From NCBI GenBank assembly GCA_964369885.1, contig CAYJGQ010000046.1, forward strand, positions 1-16,006: DNA of 16,006 nucleotides, in the 5' to 3' direction. Both the position numbers and the translations under genes were made by a program. The notes beneath the pieces are model-generated. The model worked only from the letters and a program-made list of their open reading frames with translations, had not been told where the DNA came from and did no database searches. The stretch's first letter is position 1. Each line of letters starts with the position of its first letter. Shown piece after piece: positions 1 to 6,873 of the stretch. This DNA is from Heteroruminococcus sp964369885 (GTDB lineage Bacteria; Bacillota; Clostridia; Oscillospirales; Ruminococcaceae).

Positions 1-55
1 ATCCCGATGGTGTGCTTTTTCATATGCATACTATACTCCCAAAATTCGGCTGTGT

Positions 56-1123
56 TTACTCGGCTACAGCATATTTATCAAATGCTCGCAAAAAGGCCAA
101 AATTCGGTCTTCTTTGTTGTTTACAAGTCCAAATGTACCAATTTGGGTTCTTATGGTGGTTATGCCAAATTCTACTGTTTTATCAACCCACTGCTGAATT
201 TCCAGATCCGACATCTCGGTTATATGATAGGCATAAAGTAGCCAGTCAAACTCAACATCGGTATTGGCCCTTACGTTCTCAAGCGTCAGAGCATCCGACA
301 CCGAGGGTTGGAACATGGTTATTCCGGCACCCTTTAGGTACTTTAGGTGGAGGGGTAGCAGGTTTTCGCAGTGTACAAATCTTTCATTTGAGGTAGTGGT
401 GCCCTCGTAGTACTGATTCCAAAACGGCAGTACAAATTCCTCCCACAAAGGCGGCGACACAAGGCTTGCAAAGTCGTCGGCCAGATAACCCATGTCGGGG
501 GATATCTCGGGCTCGCCATTTAGCCTTGCAACGCACTTTTTGTACTCAACTATACTGTTGGTCATCAGACCCAGAAACTCGCTACACTTTTCGGGCTCGT
601 CAAGCAGATCGCAAAAGAAGTCCTGTCCGCGCATCAAGGTGGCGCTGGTCAGTGGCCCTTGGTGGGAAAACCCACTCATCACCGAGGTTTTCTCGGGGAA
701 GGCTTCGTTCAGACGGGCGTTCATGTCAAGGTAATGCCTAAACCACTTGTTCTGGGCAAAATCTTTGCCCTGCGCCTCTTTTAGTATTTCTATTGCGTGG
801 TCTATGTCCTGTGCAAATGGATGAACCGCAGGCTCGCCATCCACAGGAAATGTAACATCACCGCCAAGGCATATCAAATGCCCATATGACAATGGCGTGC
901 CCATGACAGGTCTATTGGGAAGCATCCCCTTAAACCTAACATCCATCTCATCGTTTGCCACATTCCAGGCCGCCACAATTTTATCAAAATCCAAAAAGAA
1001 ATCCTGCAATGTGGTATTTGAAAGATGCGCTACACAGTCATGATAAATCTCAACAATGGGAAACAGCTCTTTGCCCTTGAAAAAATAACGTTTTGCCTTT
1101 TCATTTACATAATCGTACTTCAT
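56..1123 (-). CDS. UroD-superfamily protein (uroporphyrinogen decarboxylase-like fold)
   Basis: A 355-residue protein of the uroporphyrinogen decarboxylase/corrinoid methyltransferase superfamily, recognised from overall sequence character and length, including a C-terminal stretch with a VHCEN segment followed by a GITMFQPSVSD strand-loop. It is predicted cytoplasmic, with no signal peptide or membrane segment. The N-terminal RQAGRY-type motif of true heme-pathway HemE is not seen, and neither is the HxC...C zinc motif of MtaA/MtbA methyltransferases, so neither reaction should be assigned; the substrate is unknown. Its ATG overlaps the stop codon of the upstream ABC ATPase gene (ATGA on the minus strand, 1123-1120), so the two are translationally coupled. 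The coupling is odd, because UroD-like proteins have no known role with Gld-type ABC systems. Superfamily call fairly safe; function open. Confidence 0.8.
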   Translation of the reverse strand: MKYDYVNEKAKRYFFKGKELFPIVEIYHDCVAHLSNTTLQDFFLDFDKIVAAWNVANDEMDVRFKGMLPNRPVMGTPLSYGHLICLGGDVTFPVDGEPAVHPFAQDIDHAIEILKEAQGKDFAQNKWFRHYLDMNARLNEAFPEKTSVMSGFSHQGPLTSATLMRGQDFFCDLLDEPEKCSEFLGLMTNSIVEYKKCVARLNGEPEISPDMGYLADDFASLVSPPLWEEFVLPFWNQYYEGTTTSNERFVHCENLLPLHLKYLKGAGITMFQPSVSDALTLENVRANTDVEFDWLLYAYHITEMSDLEIQQWVDKTVEFGITTIRTQIGTFGLVNNKEDRILAFLRAFDKYAVAE

Positions 1124-2061
1124 TTTGTGCTCCCTCCTGCTATCTCCATAAATGCATCTTCCAGCGACTTATGGGAATGGTAAATTGACACAGCAGACAA
1201 ATTGTTTTTGGAAAGCAGCTCAAAAATTTCTGTGCTGTGTTCATCCTTGTTTTTCATTGTAAGCTCATACTCACACAGCCCAAGGGGACCTGCCGGTTTT
1301 GGCTGACAGCTCTCCACATTTTGTGTGCTGCTCAAAATCTCGGTTATGTCGGGGCTTTTGGGTGGCATCTGTACAGTTATCTTGGAGCTTTCAAGAATGC
1401 TTGCCAAAAACTCCTCTTTTGAAAGGTCGGCACAAAGCACCCCTTTGTTTAGCACCACAATACGTGTGCAAACCGAAAACACCTCGCTTAGTATATGGGA
1501 GCTTATAATAATCATATGCTCCGGTGCAAGCGAAATAATTAGCTTTCTTATTTCTATTAACTGCATGGGGTCAAGCCCCACGGTGGGTTCATCAAGTATA
1601 ATTAGCTTCGGGTCACCCACCAGCGCCGCAGCAAAGCCCACACGCTGTCGGTATCCCTTGGATAGGTTGCGAATAAGTTTGCCCGCCATGTGGGTTATAC
1701 TCACAAGTTCACATACCCGCTTTACCTCGGCCTTTATCTCACTGTCGGGTATGCCCCTTGCACGGCATACAAACTCCAAATGCTCACTTGGGGTAAGGTC
1801 CTGATACAAAGGTGGGGTCTCGGGTAGATAACCCACATTTTTTCTCATCAAAAGCCCACTGTCCTGCGCACTCTCGCCAAATAAGGTCACCTGACCGTCG
1901 GTGGGGGCGCTGTAGCCGGTTATCATATTCATAGTGGTGGTTTTGCCTGCACCATTAAGGCCAAGCAGTGCCACCACCTCACCTGTATTCACACTAAATG
2001 ATATATCATTTACCGCCATATAACTGCCATACTGCTTTTTAAGCCCCGTCACATTTAACAT
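1120..2061 (-). CDS. ABC transporter ATP-binding protein, Gld-type
   Basis: Cytoplasmic ATPase subunit of an ABC-2-type transporter, about 313 residues. Motifs in order: Walker A GLNGAGKTT near residue 35, a Gld-like GYLPETPPLY segment around the Q-loop, ABC signature LSKGYRQ, Walker B LIILDEP, D-loop GLDP and the H-loop SSH. About 90 further C-terminal residues form an accessory domain. The ORF can be extended to a GTG at 2073, but the GGAG that would serve it overlaps that codon; the ATG at 2061 lies 11 nt after the GGAG and is preferred. The gene is read from its own promoter (2117-2145) and overlaps the UroD-like gene by four bases. No permease lies beside it. The matching GldF/GldG/DUF4340 genes sit about 8 kb away on the other strand (10230-13653) and lack an ATPase, so these are probably parts of one transporter. 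Confidence 0.93.
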   Translation of the reverse strand: MLNVTGLKKQYGSYMAVNDISFSVNTGEVVALLGLNGAGKTTTMNMITGYSAPTDGQVTLFGESAQDSGLLMRKNVGYLPETPPLYQDLTPSEHLEFVCRARGIPDSEIKAEVKRVCELVSITHMAGKLIRNLSKGYRQRVGFAAALVGDPKLIILDEPTVGLDPMQLIEIRKLIISLAPEHMIIISSHILSEVFSVCTRIVVLNKGVLCADLSKEEFLASILESSKITVQMPPKSPDITEILSSTQNVESCQPKPAGPLGLCEYELTMKNKDEHSTEIFELLSKNNLSAVSIYHSHKSLEDAFMEIAGGSTK

Positions 2062-2116
2062 ATTTTTAGCCACTCCATAAGTATTTACCGTTATTTGTCA
2101 GTAAACATTTTCTGCT

Positions 2117-2145
2117 ATTATATCAGACCACCATTATATTAGCAA
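2117..2145 (-). promoter_or_regulatory. Leftward promoter of the ABC ATPase gene
   Basis: On the minus strand a -35 TTGCTA (2145-2140) is followed by a 17-bp spacer and an extended -10, TGA-TATAAT (2125-2117). The start site should fall near 2110, giving a leader of about 50 nt to the ATG at 2061. The leader contains a short inverted repeat, TTTAC...GTAAA (2084-2105), of uncertain meaning. Elements are read directly from sequence; use in vivo is inferred. Confidence 0.7.
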
Positions 2146-2164
2146 TATTTAACCTACAGTTTTT

Positions 2165-2178
2165 TGCATTAAAATGCA
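2165..2178. promoter_or_regulatory. Palindrome TGCATT-AA-AATGCA in divergent region
   Basis: A perfect inverted repeat with 6-bp arms and a 2-bp AA spacer lies between the two divergent promoters, about 20 bp upstream of the leftward -35 and 40 bp upstream of the rightward -35. It has the size and symmetry of a dimeric regulator site but does not resemble the LacI-type site at 2256-2269. The binding protein is unknown, and a chance palindrome in AT-rich DNA cannot be excluded. Confidence 0.4.
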
Positions 2179-2217
2179 CTATACTTAACTATTTAATTAA
2201 AATTTTTCACAATTTTA

Positions 2218-2246
2218 TTGACAAAAAATATAAAAAAAGGTAATAT
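2218..2246 (+). promoter_or_regulatory. Rightward sigma-A promoter of the amino-sugar operon
   Basis: A consensus -35 TTGACA (2218-2223), an exact 17-bp spacer and a -10 TAATAT (2241-2246) form a near-ideal housekeeping promoter. The start is expected near 2253, about 75 nt before the NagB-like ATG. A LacI-type operator overlaps the first transcribed bases, so the promoter is probably strong and controlled by repression. Confidence 0.85.
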
Positions 2247-2255
2247 ACTGTTCAT

Positions 2256-2269
2256 AGATAACGATTACT
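2256..2269 (+). promoter_or_regulatory. LacI/CcpA-family operator-like site at the start site
   Basis: AGATAACGATTACT fits the cre-type pattern TGWNANCGNTNWCA at every position except the outermost T and A, including the central CG. It begins just after the predicted start (about 2253), where bound repressor would block transcription. The LacI-family protein encoded at 9083-10141 is the obvious candidate; the global regulator CcpA is the alternative. Motif match is seen; binding is inferred. Confidence 0.5.
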
Positions 2270-2326
2270 AAATGTCCGATATTCTTTCGTTTTTGTCGAT
2301 AAATTTAACTTTTGAGGTGTATTTTA

Positions 2327-3097
2327 ATGGAAAAAATGTTTACTACCGACCTTTTAACCGTAAAACAGTTTGGCGATCGTGTGACCATGGGCGCCGCCGC
2401 CGCCGATGATGCTGCTAAGGTTATAGAGAAATTGCAGGCAGAAAAGGGCTCCATTAACATCATATTTGGCTCTGCTCCTTCCCAGGACGACATACTTTCC
2501 GCCCTTATAAAGGACAGCCGCATCGACTGGACCCGCATTAAGGCCTACCACCTTGATGAGTATGTAGGGCTTAGCAGTGAGGACACAAGATCCTTTGCAA
2601 GCTATCTAAAGCTTCATGTAATTGATAATGTTAATATTCCTGCCGAGTCGGTGCACTACATCAACACCATGCAGGATGCCGACAAGGAGTGTGCTACCTA
2701 CACCAACGATCTTCTGAGCGAGGGTGTTGATGTGGTATTTTTGGGCATAGGCGAGAATGGACACATCGCCTTTAACGACCCCGATGTTGCCGACTTTAAT
2801 GACCCAAAACCCATGAAACAGGTGATGCTGGACGACATGTGCCGTCAACAGCAGGTAAACGACAAGTGCTTTAACAGCTTTGATGAGGTTCCCAAGACGG
2901 CTGTTACCCTGACAATCCCCACCATTATGTCGGGCAAATATCTATTTTGCTCGGTTCCCGGCCCCACAAAAGCAAATGCAGTGGCCGAAACACTAAGTGG
3001 CGAGATTTCGGAGAAGTGCCCCGCCACCATCATGCGCCGTCACAATAATGCCATACTTTATATAGACAGTCAGAGTGCTGCAAAGCTTGAGGGCTAA
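2327..3097 (+). CDS. Glucosamine-6-phosphate deaminase-like protein (NagB family)
   Basis: 256-residue cytoplasmic protein of the NagB/6-phosphogluconolactonase fold. The family interconverts glucosamine-6-phosphate with fructose-6-phosphate and ammonia. Visible landmarks are a GSAPSQ loop at about 48-53 (classical NagB has a TGGTP/TGSTP-like loop), HLDEYVG with the catalytic Asp77, GENGHIAFND at 142-151 with His146, and the GPTKANAV phosphate-site lysine near 215. At the position of the E. coli catalytic Glu148 (FNEP) this protein has Asp (FNDP), and Asn replaces Asp141, as in Bacillus subtilis NagB. I recall this ENGHIAFNDP subgroup being annotated as a deaminase, but the exact substrate is uncertain. 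The ATG at 2327 follows GAGGTG (2314-2319) with 7-nt spacing; the upstream in-frame TTG at 2312 has no such site. First gene of the operon behind the promoter at 2218-2246; NagA is encoded at 14501. Confidence 0.85.
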   Translation: MEKMFTTDLLTVKQFGDRVTMGAAAADDAAKVIEKLQAEKGSINIIFGSAPSQDDILSALIKDSRIDWTRIKAYHLDEYVGLSSEDTRSFASYLKLHVIDNVNIPAESVHYINTMQDADKECATYTNDLLSEGVDVVFLGIGENGHIAFNDPDVADFNDPKPMKQVMLDDMCRQQQVNDKCFNSFDEVPKTAVTLTIPTIMSGKYLFCSVPGPTKANAVAETLSGEISEKCPATIMRRHNNAILYIDSQSAAKLEG

Positions 3098-3146
3098 GCA
3101 CTGCACCGAGTCATAAAAATTGTGGAATGAATACGGAGCGCCTACC

Positions 3147-4106
3147 ATGGATTATTCGCCATTTTTTATAGGACAAACCGATCTTGAAGTGAGAGATGGC
3201 TCATATACCCCACTGCGCTTTACACAGGCGCAGCTGGACAGCCTAAAGCATAGTAACCACCCCGATGCCGTTGCAGTGCGCATAAACTGCACCGCCGGTG
3301 TGCGTTTGGAGTTTAGCACCGATGCTGATGAGATCTCCTTTTGCTTTGCCTGTGATAACTTTGCCCGTGCCCACGTGGTGTTTGACATCTACGAAAACGG
3401 CACCTACATTAAAAGTGCCACCTTTGAGGATAATACCCAAAGCGGTAGCGTAACCTATCACAGAACCATGTCGGCCCGATCGACCATCACAATCTGGCTT
3501 CCCCACCTTGTGCGTACCCGCGTATTTGATATATCTATAGGCGATGCACAGCCGGTGGAGCGTAGCGAGCGTCGACTGCTGTTTTATGGCGATTCCCTGA
3601 CACAGGGCATGACCTCTCCCCGCCCGTCATTTTCTTGGGCCTCGCTTGTGGCCGGGGAACTTAGTATGGATTTTATGAATTTTGGCATAGGTGGCAAGAA
3701 ATTTGACCCCGATGTGCTGGATTTTGAGAACAGCTATAATCCCCACACCGTAGTGGTGGCCTACGGCATCAACGACTCTATTCAAGAGGAAAATGCCCCC
3801 TTGATGCAGGCCAATGTGCCCGAATTTTTCTCAAGCTTTGACAGCATTTACAAGGGCTGTGATGTCTATGTTATAACGGCACCCCGCATCACAGGGCTTT
3901 GCACCGACCCCACCGTGTCAAACCATTTAGACAGCGTACGCAGGCTCACACAGCTTGAGGCCGAAAAATATGGCTATACCGTGGTGGACGGGCTAAAGCT
4001 TCTGCCCCAAAACCCCGATTTTATAGCCGATGATGATCATCCAAACGAGCTTGGCTGTGCCCACATAGCAAACCAACTGGTAAAGGCCATGCAAAAATCC
4101 AAATAA
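3147..4106 (+). CDS. SGNH/GDSL-family hydrolase with N-terminal beta-rich domain
   Basis: Predicted intracellular esterase/deacylase of 319 residues. The N-terminal 140 residues look like a beta-sandwich; the WLPHLV...FDISIGD run just before the catalytic domain recalls the GxDLY-type N-domains that precede Lipase_GDSL_3 domains. The C-terminal SGNH domain has all four blocks: FYGDSLTQG (nucleophile Ser150), GIGG (180-183), YGIND (Asn209) and DDDHPN (Asp295, His298). There is no signal peptide, so it would act on an imported molecule, perhaps removing an acetyl or other acyl ester from a sugar. The ATG at 3147 has GGAG 8 nt upstream; the longer TTG form at 3120 lacks a convincing ribosome site. 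It lies 49 nt after the NagB-like gene and 20 nt before the next, in one operon. Fold and catalytic set are secure; substrate unknown. Confidence 0.87.
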   Translation: MDYSPFFIGQTDLEVRDGSYTPLRFTQAQLDSLKHSNHPDAVAVRINCTAGVRLEFSTDADEISFCFACDNFARAHVVFDIYENGTYIKSATFEDNTQSGSVTYHRTMSARSTITIWLPHLVRTRVFDISIGDAQPVERSERRLLFYGDSLTQGMTSPRPSFSWASLVAGELSMDFMNFGIGGKKFDPDVLDFENSYNPHTVVVAYGINDSIQEENAPLMQANVPEFFSSFDSIYKGCDVYVITAPRITGLCTDPTVSNHLDSVRRLTQLEAEKYGYTVVDGLKLLPQNPDFIADDDHPNELGCAHIANQLVKAMQKSK

Positions 4107-4126
4107 CCTTAAATGAGGTGTATGCT

Positions 4127-4897
4127 GTGATATACGATAAACGACATGACACAAGCTACAAAATAATTGACATGCATGCCCATTTGGGTGTTTGGTACAA
4201 TATGCGGCAGGTCGAGATTACCGATGAAAAGATGGTGCGCTCCCTAAAGCTTAGCGGAATTGACAGCATTTTCTTTTCCCACCTGTGGCCCCTTGCAGGC
4301 GAGATGACCCTGGGCAACGACATTGCCGCAAGGTCTATTGATAATTTCCCCGATGCAAGAGCCTTTATTGCGGTTAACCCAAACTATCCCCTGCAGGCCG
4401 CAAAGGAACTGGAACGCTTTGGCAAGGATGGTTTTTTTGGTATAAAACTTCATCCCGAAACCCACCGCTACCGAGTACAAAAGAAAAATTGTGATTATAT
4501 TTTTGAGCTTGCCAATGAAAAAAGGTGCCCGGTGCTAATACATGTTATGGACACGGTTGGCATAGCCGATTGTGTTGAGATAGCCAAGGCCTACCCCGAC
4601 ACCCCCATAATGATGGGGCACACCGGTGGCATTCATCTGCGCACCCTGGCTGTCGAAAGCGCGCTGGATGTGCCAAACGTCTACTACGATGTAACCTCCT
4701 CCTCTATGCTTGAGGGATGTCTTGAGTGGATGGTAAAGGTTGCAGGTTCAAAGCGGATTTTATTTGGTACCGACATCCCGTTTTTGGATGTAAAGCACTG
4801 TGTTGGTCAGGTGCTGTATGCAGATCTTTCCCCCGAAGAAAAGAGTGATATTTTCTCAGGAAATGCTCAGCGAATTCTTGACGGAATAAAGGCCTAA
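4127..4897 (+). CDS. Amidohydrolase-family protein with complete metal site
   Basis: 256-residue TIM-barrel metal-dependent hydrolase (Amidohydro_2 type). All canonical ligands are visible in order: HxH in DMHAHLG (His17, His19) on strand 1, IKLHPE (His109), VLIHV (His139), MGHTGG (His165) and FGTDIP (Asp216) on strand 8. The family hydrolyses amides, lactones and related bonds or decarboxylates; the substrate here is unknown, but context suggests a substituted sugar or sugar acid. It starts with GTG at 4127, 6 nt after a GAGGTG box (4115-4120), the same box seen before the NagB-like gene; the in-frame GTG at 4118 lies inside that box and is unlikely. It is followed after a short gap by a divergent relative that lacks every ligand, suggesting an active/inactive pair. 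No signal peptide. Confidence 0.9.
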   Translation: MIYDKRHDTSYKIIDMHAHLGVWYNMRQVEITDEKMVRSLKLSGIDSIFFSHLWPLAGEMTLGNDIAARSIDNFPDARAFIAVNPNYPLQAAKELERFGKDGFFGIKLHPETHRYRVQKKNCDYIFELANEKRCPVLIHVMDTVGIADCVEIAKAYPDTPIMMGHTGGIHLRTLAVESALDVPNVYYDVTSSSMLEGCLEWMVKVAGSKRILFGTDIPFLDVKHCVGQVLYADLSPEEKSDIFSGNAQRILDGIKA

Positions 4898-4930
4898 GCA
4901 TATTAGCCATGAGTGAGGTATTATATAATT

Positions 4931-5674
4931 ATGAAGTATATTGATTGTAATGTCTGGGTGGGAACAAGATGTACCCCCACCCCACACGAGGTAAGCTCGA
5001 CCGATCAAACAATAAAAATACTGGGCGATCTTGGCATTTCGCAGGCAATTGTAACCCATTTTTCGGCCCTTGAGTACGAGGCCAAGATGGGCAACTCCCT
5101 TGTAGCAAAGGAGGTTGCCGCCTTCCCCGACAATTTGATGTCGGCCTGGGTTGTACTGCCCGGCGTTGCAGGTGATTTCCCAAACGGCCCGGCACTTGAA
5201 AAGGCTCTTATTGATGCCGATGTAAAGATGGCACGCATATTCCCAAGGCCCACCCAGCACAACTTTTGCACCGAGGAGGTTTTTTGCCCCGGAATGTTTG
5301 AGGCACTTGCAAACAGCGGCACACCACTTCTTTTGGATGCAGACCAGCTCCCCTGGGGCGAGCTTGCCCGAATACTGGCAGCCCACCCAACCCTGAAGCT
5401 CATTCTTTCAAATTTGACATATCGCATGGACCGCTACACCTATCCCCTGCTTGAGCGCTTTGACAACCTTTACCTTGAAACCAGTGGTCTGCGTGGCTAT
5501 TTGCAGGTAGAGGATGTTTGCAAGCTTTTTGGTGCACAAAGGCTCATTTTTGGTACAAACATGCCGATATTTGATGCCGGTTCGTCCTTTGCAATTGTGG
5601 ATATGGCCGATATATCATCCGAGCAAAAAGAAATGATTGCAGGACGAAATATTCTAAACCTTATTCGCAAATAA
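4931..5674 (+). CDS. Amidohydrolase-fold protein lacking metal ligands (probable pseudoenzyme)
   Basis: 247-residue relative of the preceding amidohydrolase: same fold, similar length, and shared landmarks such as an LIFGT strand-8 motif and a C-terminal GRNILNLI helix. Every metal position has changed. Strand 1 reads DCNVWVG instead of DxHxHxG (Asn7, Trp9); the KLHP region reads RIFPRP; VLIHV becomes LLLDAD (Asp136); GHTGG becomes SNLTYR (Asn161); FGTD becomes FGTN (Asn210). It should not bind the usual binuclear or mononuclear metal and may be regulatory, structural (a partner in a heteromer with its neighbour) or a different enzyme. I recall database proteins of this DCN-type annotated simply as amidohydrolases, so it may be an established but uncharacterised branch. 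The ORF is intact, so it is not a decayed gene. ATG at 4931 follows TGAGGT by 11 nt. Confidence 0.85.
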   Translation: MKYIDCNVWVGTRCTPTPHEVSSTDQTIKILGDLGISQAIVTHFSALEYEAKMGNSLVAKEVAAFPDNLMSAWVVLPGVAGDFPNGPALEKALIDADVKMARIFPRPTQHNFCTEEVFCPGMFEALANSGTPLLLDADQLPWGELARILAAHPTLKLILSNLTYRMDRYTYPLLERFDNLYLETSGLRGYLQVEDVCKLFGAQRLIFGTNMPIFDAGSSFAIVDMADISSEQKEMIAGRNILNLIRK

Positions 5675-5791
5675 TTAATTTGTAGAAAACAGAGGTCGGT
5701 TTTTAGACGTATAAGTTTATAATTTAGCGGATAAAGACGTCATCTGTTTACTAATATTAAGTTCTAAAAAAACAAGGAGGTTCTTTAAGTT
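5675..5791 (+). promoter_or_regulatory. Gap before the TRAP genes: possible weak promoter and AGACGT repeats
   Basis: This 117-bp gap is the longest inside the catabolic run. It holds a TATAAT (5718-5723) without a good -35, flanked by two AGACGT copies exactly 30 bp apart (5705-5710 and 5735-5740), the second inside the palindrome GACGTC (5736-5741). Three-turn spacing around a -10 suggests a regulated secondary promoter for dctP, but no clear match to the 2256-2269 operator exists. Low certainty. Confidence 0.3.
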
Positions 5792-6844
5792 ATGAAGAAG
5801 TTATTGGCTTGTATCCTAGCTCTAACAGTACTTGTTTCGATGTTTGCTGCTTGCGGCGGCACCACCGAAGCCCCCGCATCCGAAGGCGAAACCCCTGCAT
5901 CCGAAGGCGCTGAGGGCGAAGCCCCCGCTGAAACTTTTGTTATCAACCACAACATCTCTTCTCCCGACACCGATTCCTACGCCCAGATGGCTACCAAGTG
6001 GGGCGAGGAGATTATGGCTCAGTCCAACGGCGGCATCACTGTTGAGAATTTCTACAACAACGCCCTTGGCGAAAACGACGACGTAGTTGAGCAGGCTCTG
6101 GCCGGCGCCCCCATCATGGCAGGTACCGACCCCAGCCGTCTTGCTTCCTATGTTCCTGAGTTTGGCCTAATTCAGATGCCTTACCTGCTTGAAAACGTTG
6201 AGGACATCAACAAGATCGTTGAGACTCCCTCCTACGCTTCGTGGGTTGCAGAGCTTAACGAGAGCGGCCTACAGCTGGTTGTTGGCAACTGGTACTCGGG
6301 CGAGCGTAACGTGCTTTGCAACACCGAAGTTAGCGCTCCTGCTGACCTAAACGGTCTTCGTCTGAGAACTATCGGCAACGACATTTGTGTTGGTACCGTT
6401 AATGCTATGGGCGCTGTTGCTACTCCTATGGCTTTCTCGGAAGTTTACCAGTCCATCTCGCTTGGCGGCCTTGAGGGTTGCGAAATCCAGAGCGTTGCCA
6501 TCGAGTCCTCCCTTATGTACGAAGTTGCAAACGTACTGAGCAAGACCGGTCACTTCCAGCTGATCGCTTGCGAAGTTATGGGTGCTGAATACTTCAACTC
6601 CATGCCCGCAGAGTACCAGCAGGTACTGCTACAGTCGGGTAAAGAGATGGGTATCGAGCAGCAGCAGGTAATGCTTGATAACGCTGCTAAGTTTGAGGAA
6701 GAGTTTGTTTCCACCCACGGTGGCACAATTGTTGAGATTGAAGACAAGACCGCCTTCATCGACGCTACCACCCCTCTTTACGAAGAACTTGGCTTCACCG
6801 AGCTTCGTGCAACCCTTATGGAAGAAATGGGCGCTGTTGCCTAA
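5792..6844 (+). CDS. dctP: TRAP transporter substrate-binding lipoprotein (DctP family)
   Basis: 350-residue extracytoplasmic solute receptor that captures a ligand outside the membrane and hands it to the DctQ/DctM permease. A type II signal peptide with lipobox FAAC places the lipid anchor on Cys21. A short acidic Pro/Ala/Glu linker (about 24-47) follows and contains an internal repeat. The mature DctP domain includes the WGEEIM helix, an NALGENDDVVEQAL segment and LNGLRLR (Arg190/Arg192), where family members carry the arginine that holds the substrate carboxylate. Hence the ligand is probably an acidic compound. A strong AAGGAGG (5774-5780) precedes the ATG by 11 nt. Codon use looks more biased (AAC, GGC, GAC, CTG) than in neighbours, and a terminator lies downstream; both fit higher expression of the receptor than of the permease. 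Ligand unknown. Confidence 0.93.
   Translation: MKKLLACILALTVLVSMFAACGGTTEAPASEGETPASEGAEGEAPAETFVINHNISSPDTDSYAQMATKWGEEIMAQSNGGITVENFYNNALGENDDVVEQALAGAPIMAGTDPSRLASYVPEFGLIQMPYLLENVEDINKIVETPSYASWVAELNESGLQLVVGNWYSGERNVLCNTEVSAPADLNGLRLRTIGNDICVGTVNAMGAVATPMAFSEVYQSISLGGLEGCEIQSVAIESSLMYEVANVLSKTGHFQLIACEVMGAEYFNSMPAEYQQVLLQSGKEMGIEQQQVMLDNAAKFEEEFVSTHGGTIVEIEDKTAFIDATTPLYEELGFTELRATLMEEMGAVA
5876..5909 (+). repeat. Short in-frame tandem repeat in the dctP linker
   Basis: GCATCCGAAGGCG occurs at 5876-5888 and again at 5897-5909, a 21-bp (7-codon) period encoding two PASEG-type units of the linker between lipidated Cys21 and the binding domain. Such repeats can change linker length by slippage without breaking the frame. 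Confidence 0.75.
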
Positions 6845-6873
6845 TTAGCTCTTAATATACTTTTACTTTACGC

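Noticed and set aside
1325..1804. 159-codon plus-strand open frame opposite the ABC ATPase gene
   Set aside because: It lies fully antisense to a gene with all ABC motifs, has no ribosome site and its translation resembles no family I know.
3120..3146. Upstream TTG start for the SGNH hydrolase
   Set aside because: No ribosome site precedes the TTG, whereas GGAG lies 8 nt before the ATG at 3147.
4856..5386. 176-codon minus-strand open frame opposite the second amidohydrolase gene
   Set aside because: Antisense shadow: composition is Cys/Gly-rich and irregular, and the plus-strand frame has clear family features and a ribosome site.
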